A stretch of 47,381 bases of DNA from assembly GCA_028280565.1 (NCBI GenBank), contig JANQLQ010000084.1:1-47381 (forward strand). The letters run 5' to 3'. A program made the translations under genes and the position numbers. Below are positions 44,182 through 47,381 of the stretch, piece by piece. This DNA comes from Fulvivirga sp. GTDB lineage: Bacteria > Bacteroidota > Bacteroidia > Cytophagales > Cyclobacteriaceae. Within the stretch, counting starts at the first letter, position 1; each line of letters begins with the position of its first letter. The notes beneath the pieces are model-generated. The model was not told the DNA's origin. It did no database searches and worked only from the letters and a program-made list of their open reading frames with translations.

Positions 44182-45807
44182 ATGGATATTGAATTCAATC
44201 AGAACGAAGATCATAACAAACAACTGGTCTTTCAACTGAAGTCACGGCTTCAGAAAGTATACTTGGGGGGTGGGGAAAAGAAAATCGAATCACATCATAA
44301 AAAAGGCAAGCTCACGGCCCGTGAACGCATAGCCTATCTCACCGACGAGGGCTCTGAGTTTTTAGAAGTAGGCGCTTTGGCAGGAGAAGGAATGTACGGC
44401 GAGGTAGGGGGGTGCCCTTCCGGTGGTGTTATCACAGGGATAGGGTATGTGCAAGGCCGCCAATGCGTGATCGTGGCGAATGACGCCACCGTGAAGGCCG
44501 GCGCTTGGTTCCCCATTACGGCAAAGAAAAACCTGCGAGCGCAGGAGATCTCGATGGAAAATCATTTGCCGATCATCTACCTTGTAGACAGTGCCGGTGT
44601 TTTTCTGCCTATGCAAGATGAGATCTTCCCGGATAAGGAGCACTTCGGGAGGCAATTCAGGAATAATGCGAAGATGTCTTCTATGGGTATTGTCCAGGTC
44701 GCCGCTATTATGGGCAGTTGTGTGGCAGGTGGCGCCTATTTGCCGATCATGTCCGATGAGGCCATGATCGTGGATAAGACCGGTTCTATTTTCCTGGCGG
44801 GTTCTTACTTGGTAAAAGCAGCCATAGGCGAGAATATCGACAATGAAACCCTAGGAGGAGCTACCACCCATTGCGAGATATCGGGAGTTACGGATAACCG
44901 GTTTGAAAGCGACGAAGCTTGCCTCGACTACATTAAAAGTATTTTTAACAAGATCGGCGAACCGGGAAAAGCCGGTTTTGACCGGATAGAAGCTGCTCCG
45001 CCAACGCAGGCATTAGAAGATCTGTACGGGATATTGCCCAGCGATAGGGTAAAGCCCTATGATACTGTAAAGCTCATCAAAAGCCTGGTGGACGACTCCA
45101 AATTTGATGAATACAAAAAGCTTTATGGGAAAACGATCGTATGCGGTTACGGCCGCATAGATGGCTGGGCAGTAGGCATTGTGGCCAACCAGCGTAAGGT
45201 GGTCAAAAATAAAAAAGGCGAGATGCAAATGGGAGGGGTCATATATTCCGATTCGGCAGATAAGGCCGCCCGGTTCATCATGAATTGTAATCAGCGTAAA
45301 ATTCCACTGGTATTCTTACAAGATGTCAGCGGATTTATGGTGGGAAGTAAGGCCGAGCACGGTGGTATCATTAAAGACGGTGCTAAGATGGTGAATGCCA
45401 TGGCCAATAGTACGGTGCCTAAATTTACGTTCATTATTGGTAATTCGTACGGGGCGGGCAATTACGCCATGTGCGGTAAGGCCTATGATCCTCGCTTGAT
45501 CTATGCATGGCCCTCGGCACAAATAGCGGTGATGAGTGGCGCTTCGGCCGCTAAAACCCTGCTCCAGATCAAGGTAGCTACTTTGAAGGCACAGGGTAAG
45601 GAACTATCCAAGGAGGAAGAAGAAACGCTGCTAGAAGAGATCACCAATAAATACAATGAAGAACTCAGCCCTTACTATGCTGCTTCAAGGCTTTGGGTGG
45701 ATGGGATCATAGACCCTGTGGAGACCCGTAAAGTAGTTTCTATGGGGATAGAAGCGGCGAACCAGGCTTCCGTGGAGAAATTTAATGTGGGGGTTATACA
45801 GACGTAA
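44182..45807 (+). CDS. Acyl-CoA carboxylase beta (carboxyltransferase) subunit, methylcrotonyl-CoA type
   Basis: A 541-residue carboxyltransferase beta subunit of a biotin-dependent acyl-CoA carboxylase. Two crotonase-fold halves are visible: an N half with GGVITGIGYVQGRQCVIVAND, VDSAGVFLPMQDEIFPD and GGAYLPIMSDE, and a C half with VSGFMVGSKAEHGGIIKDG and IIGNSYGAGNYAMCGKAYDP, whose glycine pairs form the oxyanion holes. By eye the VDSAGxFLPxQxExFPDxxHFG and GSYGAGNYAMCG-like segments match methylcrotonyl-CoA carboxylases (leucine degradation) better than propionyl-CoA types. The biotin carboxylase alpha subunit is not in the window. The gene lies 76 bp after the MCE gene with its own AT-rich leader. 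Confidence 0.92.
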   Translation: MDIEFNQNEDHNKQLVFQLKSRLQKVYLGGGEKKIESHHKKGKLTARERIAYLTDEGSEFLEVGALAGEGMYGEVGGCPSGGVITGIGYVQGRQCVIVANDATVKAGAWFPITAKKNLRAQEISMENHLPIIYLVDSAGVFLPMQDEIFPDKEHFGRQFRNNAKMSSMGIVQVAAIMGSCVAGGAYLPIMSDEAMIVDKTGSIFLAGSYLVKAAIGENIDNETLGGATTHCEISGVTDNRFESDEACLDYIKSIFNKIGEPGKAGFDRIEAAPPTQALEDLYGILPSDRVKPYDTVKLIKSLVDDSKFDEYKKLYGKTIVCGYGRIDGWAVGIVANQRKVVKNKKGEMQMGGVIYSDSADKAARFIMNCNQRKIPLVFLQDVSGFMVGSKAEHGGIIKDGAKMVNAMANSTVPKFTFIIGNSYGAGNYAMCGKAYDPRLIYAWPSAQIAVMSGASAAKTLLQIKVATLKAQGKELSKEEEETLLEEITNKYNEELSPYYAASRLWVDGIIDPVETRKVVSMGIEAANQASVEKFNVGVIQT

Positions 45808-45868
45808 ATGAATGGATTACCCGTTTAAGGCCAAGGGGAAATAGGATGTTAACAGGTTCAAACAAAAT

Positions 45869-45934
45869 ATGAAGAAAAGCGAGATGATCAGTACTGCGTT
45901 CAATTCATTCAAAAATTCACTTATGGAACTATGA
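45869..45934 (+). CDS. Possible 21-codon leader ORF before the SirB1-type gene
   Basis: A short frame reading MKKSEMISTAFNSFKNSLMEL. Its stop TGA overlaps the next ATG as ATGA, a common translational-coupling arrangement. At this length it could be chance; no family is recognised. The rest of the 45808-45930 gap shows nothing else. Confidence 0.25.
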   Translation: MKKSEMISTAFNSFKNSLMEL

Positions 45935-46785
45935 ACGAGAATGAACTAAAAGCCTTAATCTCATTACTTGATGATGAGGATTCGGAAATTGTATCCCACG
46001 TCGAGCAAAAGATCACATCGTTAGGAGAGGAGGTGATCCCCTACCTGGAGCAGGAGTGGGAAAGCACCCTCAACCCGCTTTTACAAGAGCGTATCGAAGA
46101 CTTGGTCCATACCCTGCAATTTGACCTTCTGAAGCAGCGATTACAAACATGGTATGAGCACGAATCCGATGACCTGCTGAAGGGGATGTGGCTGGTAGCA
46201 AGCTATCAATACCCTGACCTGGAATACATCAAGCTGAAACAAGACCTGGAGCAGATCTATTATGAAGCTTGGGTAGAGTTTAAACCCGATTCCTATCCTT
46301 ACGACCAGGTGAAAATTTTGAATAGTGTGCTATTTGGGAAGCTTAAATTTGCGGCGAATACCAAAAACTTTCATTCTCCCAGTAATTCCATGATCAACTG
46401 TGTGCTGGAGTCAAAAAAGGGAAACCCTATCAGTCTGTGCGTCGTGTACCTGCTAGTAGCGCAAAAGCTAAAACTGCCTGTTTATGGGGTGAATTTACCC
46501 AATTTATTTATCCTTACTTACAAGGATCCAGCCTATCCGCAGTTTTATGTGAATGCCTTTAACCGGGGCTTGATCTTCTCCCGGGAAGATATTGAAAATT
46601 ACATCGGTGAGTTGAGGGTCACCCCTAGGGACGCATTTTTTGAACCCTGTGATAACCGGGAGATCATTAAACGGACCTTACGTAACCTTATCCATTCTTT
46701 TGAAAAGATCGGGGATCATGCGAAGGAGGATGAGGTGAAAACTTTGTTGTATCATATCACTGGGCAGGACCTTTCAGGGGATTAG
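45931..46785 (+). CDS. SirB1/transglutaminase-like family protein
   Basis: A 284-residue cytoplasmic protein of the SirB1 (Transglut_core2) family. An N-terminal helical part (about 1-110, acidic, HEAT-like LLDDEDSEIVSHVEQKI) is followed by the core (about 125-250): NSMINCVLESKKGNPISLC, LKLPVYGVNLPNLFIL and YVNAFNRGLIFSREDI. The usual H in the (P)-x-HF-(I/L)-L position of the family is replaced by L in PNLFIL, and the classical nucleophilic cysteine is not obvious, so it may not be a functioning transglutaminase. The family is widespread, often next to peptide-chain-release or envelope genes, and its role is unsettled. Confidence 0.82.
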   Translation: MNENELKALISLLDDEDSEIVSHVEQKITSLGEEVIPYLEQEWESTLNPLLQERIEDLVHTLQFDLLKQRLQTWYEHESDDLLKGMWLVASYQYPDLEYIKLKQDLEQIYYEAWVEFKPDSYPYDQVKILNSVLFGKLKFAANTKNFHSPSNSMINCVLESKKGNPISLCVVYLLVAQKLKLPVYGVNLPNLFILTYKDPAYPQFYVNAFNRGLIFSREDIENYIGELRVTPRDAFFEPCDNREIIKRTLRNLIHSFEKIGDHAKEDEVKTLLYHITGQDLSGD

Positions 46786-46875
46786 CTAGTGCTACTCCCA
46801 TGTTAAACTATTTTTTAAATCCTTTGCTTGAAGTCGGCAGCCTGTAAAGAGGACGTCTTTGAAAATTAGGCTGTA

Positions 46876-47136
46876 TTTTTGAAATGTTTCGGGTAATGCC
46901 AGCCTTGCAATGAGCAGTATACGCGGGGTCTTGTGGTTCTAAGTCCAGGTTTCATTTTCTTTTGCACGTCTAAAAGCAAACGAAATAAAAGAAAAGAACA
47001 CCAGCAACCAAGCCCATTTTCCGCGCTAAACGCACTGCTCAGCCGCTATAGGCCACTTATCCATAGGCTTCAGATGAGCCGTACTGTTCCTGGATGTCTC
47101 CCCTCCGTGCCCCACTTAAACCCTCAATGATACCTC
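46876..47136 (+). repeat. Dispersed repeat R1, copy C
   Basis: A near full-length copy: GAAATGTTTCGGGTAATGCC, GCAGTATACGC, TTGTGGTTCTAAG, then a decayed hairpin (TTTTCTTTTG against TAAAAGCAAA), the middle block CACCAGCAACCAAGCCCATT shared with copy A, and the tail AAACCCTCAATGATACC. It lies about 90 bp after the SirB1-type gene. The 46786-46875 gap holds no gene; a GTCGGCAG motif near 46832 recalls the MITE interior. Confidence 0.75.
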
Positions 47137-47270
47137 AAGAAGCAATCAGCAGTGCCGTATTTTGCCAACTGCCCTTTGCCTATTGCTGACTTGTCAAGAA
47201 CTTCCCAACTACTGCAAATAAAGTTCATTATTTAATCCTAGACGTCAGTTGAGCCTTGACGGAACACTAG
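47137..47270 (-). mobile_element. MITE-like element, partial inverted copy
   Basis: On the minus strand it starts with a terminal repeat (47243-47270) like that at 29163-29190 and continues with matching interior (TAGGATTAAATAATGAAC, GTTGGGAAGTTCTTGACAAG, CAGCAATAGGCAAAG). The far terminus is missing and the element runs into the R1 tail. Confidence 0.65.
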
Positions 47271-47381
47271 TGTCATGTCACACCTCAAATGACGGGTATA
47301 GTCGTTTTAATTTTATCCTAGCATTCTTAGTTGTGAACTGCCAGTTGATTGTTGCGACCTGGTCGTTTCTATGGTTTTGCC
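47267..47381 (+). mobile_element. MITE-like element, head-to-head second copy, runs off the window
   Basis: A second terminal repeat (47267-47294) begins with the same CTAG (47267-47270) that ends the inverted copy, reads CTAGTGTCATGTCACACCTC, and continues to the window end. Its interior (ATTTTATCCTAGCATTCTTA) resembles the copy next to lysS more than the 29163 copy, so two subfamilies may exist. Confidence 0.6.

Noticed and set aside
46933-47130. 65-codon plus-strand frame in R1 copy C
   Set aside because: Repeat-derived, with different frame content from the other copies.

Overview
The window looks like a chromosomal stretch from a Bacteroidota bacterium, probably of the Cytophagales type (the phylum call is firm, the order is inference). 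Signs are a hybrid two-component (HTCS) polysaccharide regulator, tandem FtsX/MacB-like permeases of the kind expanded in this phylum, a DAHP synthase/chorismate mutase fusion, an LptD/amidase/MCE envelope cluster, TAnnTTTG-type promoter elements and little Shine-Dalgarno signal.

Region 1 (about 350-16100) is a carbohydrate-degradation locus. Six minus-strand genes are closely spaced: GH116, two paralogous beta-helix (GH28/GH49-like) proteins, a 1650-residue HTCS, a GH2 beta-mannosidase-like enzyme and a GH30 lipoprotein. A GH28 gene is divergent from GH116. No SusC/SusD pair lies in the window, so this is a PUL-like locus without a visible transporter. The HTCS carries a GAF-like module and long coiled coil between membrane segment and kinase, and one beta-helix paralogue has lost an acidic pair.

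Region 2 (about 16600-29150) is a tandem array of five large permeases of about 805 residues each, preceded by a striking four-half-site operator (GTATCAT/ATGATAC). No ATPase gene is present.

Region 3 (about 29150-47381) is mostly core metabolism and envelope: a YfiR-like protein, a BtuF-like metal/cobalamin receptor, shikimate/phenylalanine genes (aroA, aroB, DAHPS-CM, pheA), a small YtxH-like ORF, proline dehydrogenase, lysS, divergent LptD and amidase-MCE, an acyl-CoA carboxylase beta subunit and a SirB1-type protein.

The gaps between these blocks hold three dispersed repeat families. R1 has a perfect 10-bp-stem hairpin and lies in four places, each downstream of a gene 3' end. A MITE-like family has about 28-bp terminal inverted repeats ending in CTAG, including a head-to-head pair sharing one CTAG and a diverged terminus that overlaps the lysS stop codon. 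A third family (R3) is seen in two copies. No tRNA, rRNA, CRISPR array, intact insertion sequence or prophage was recognised.
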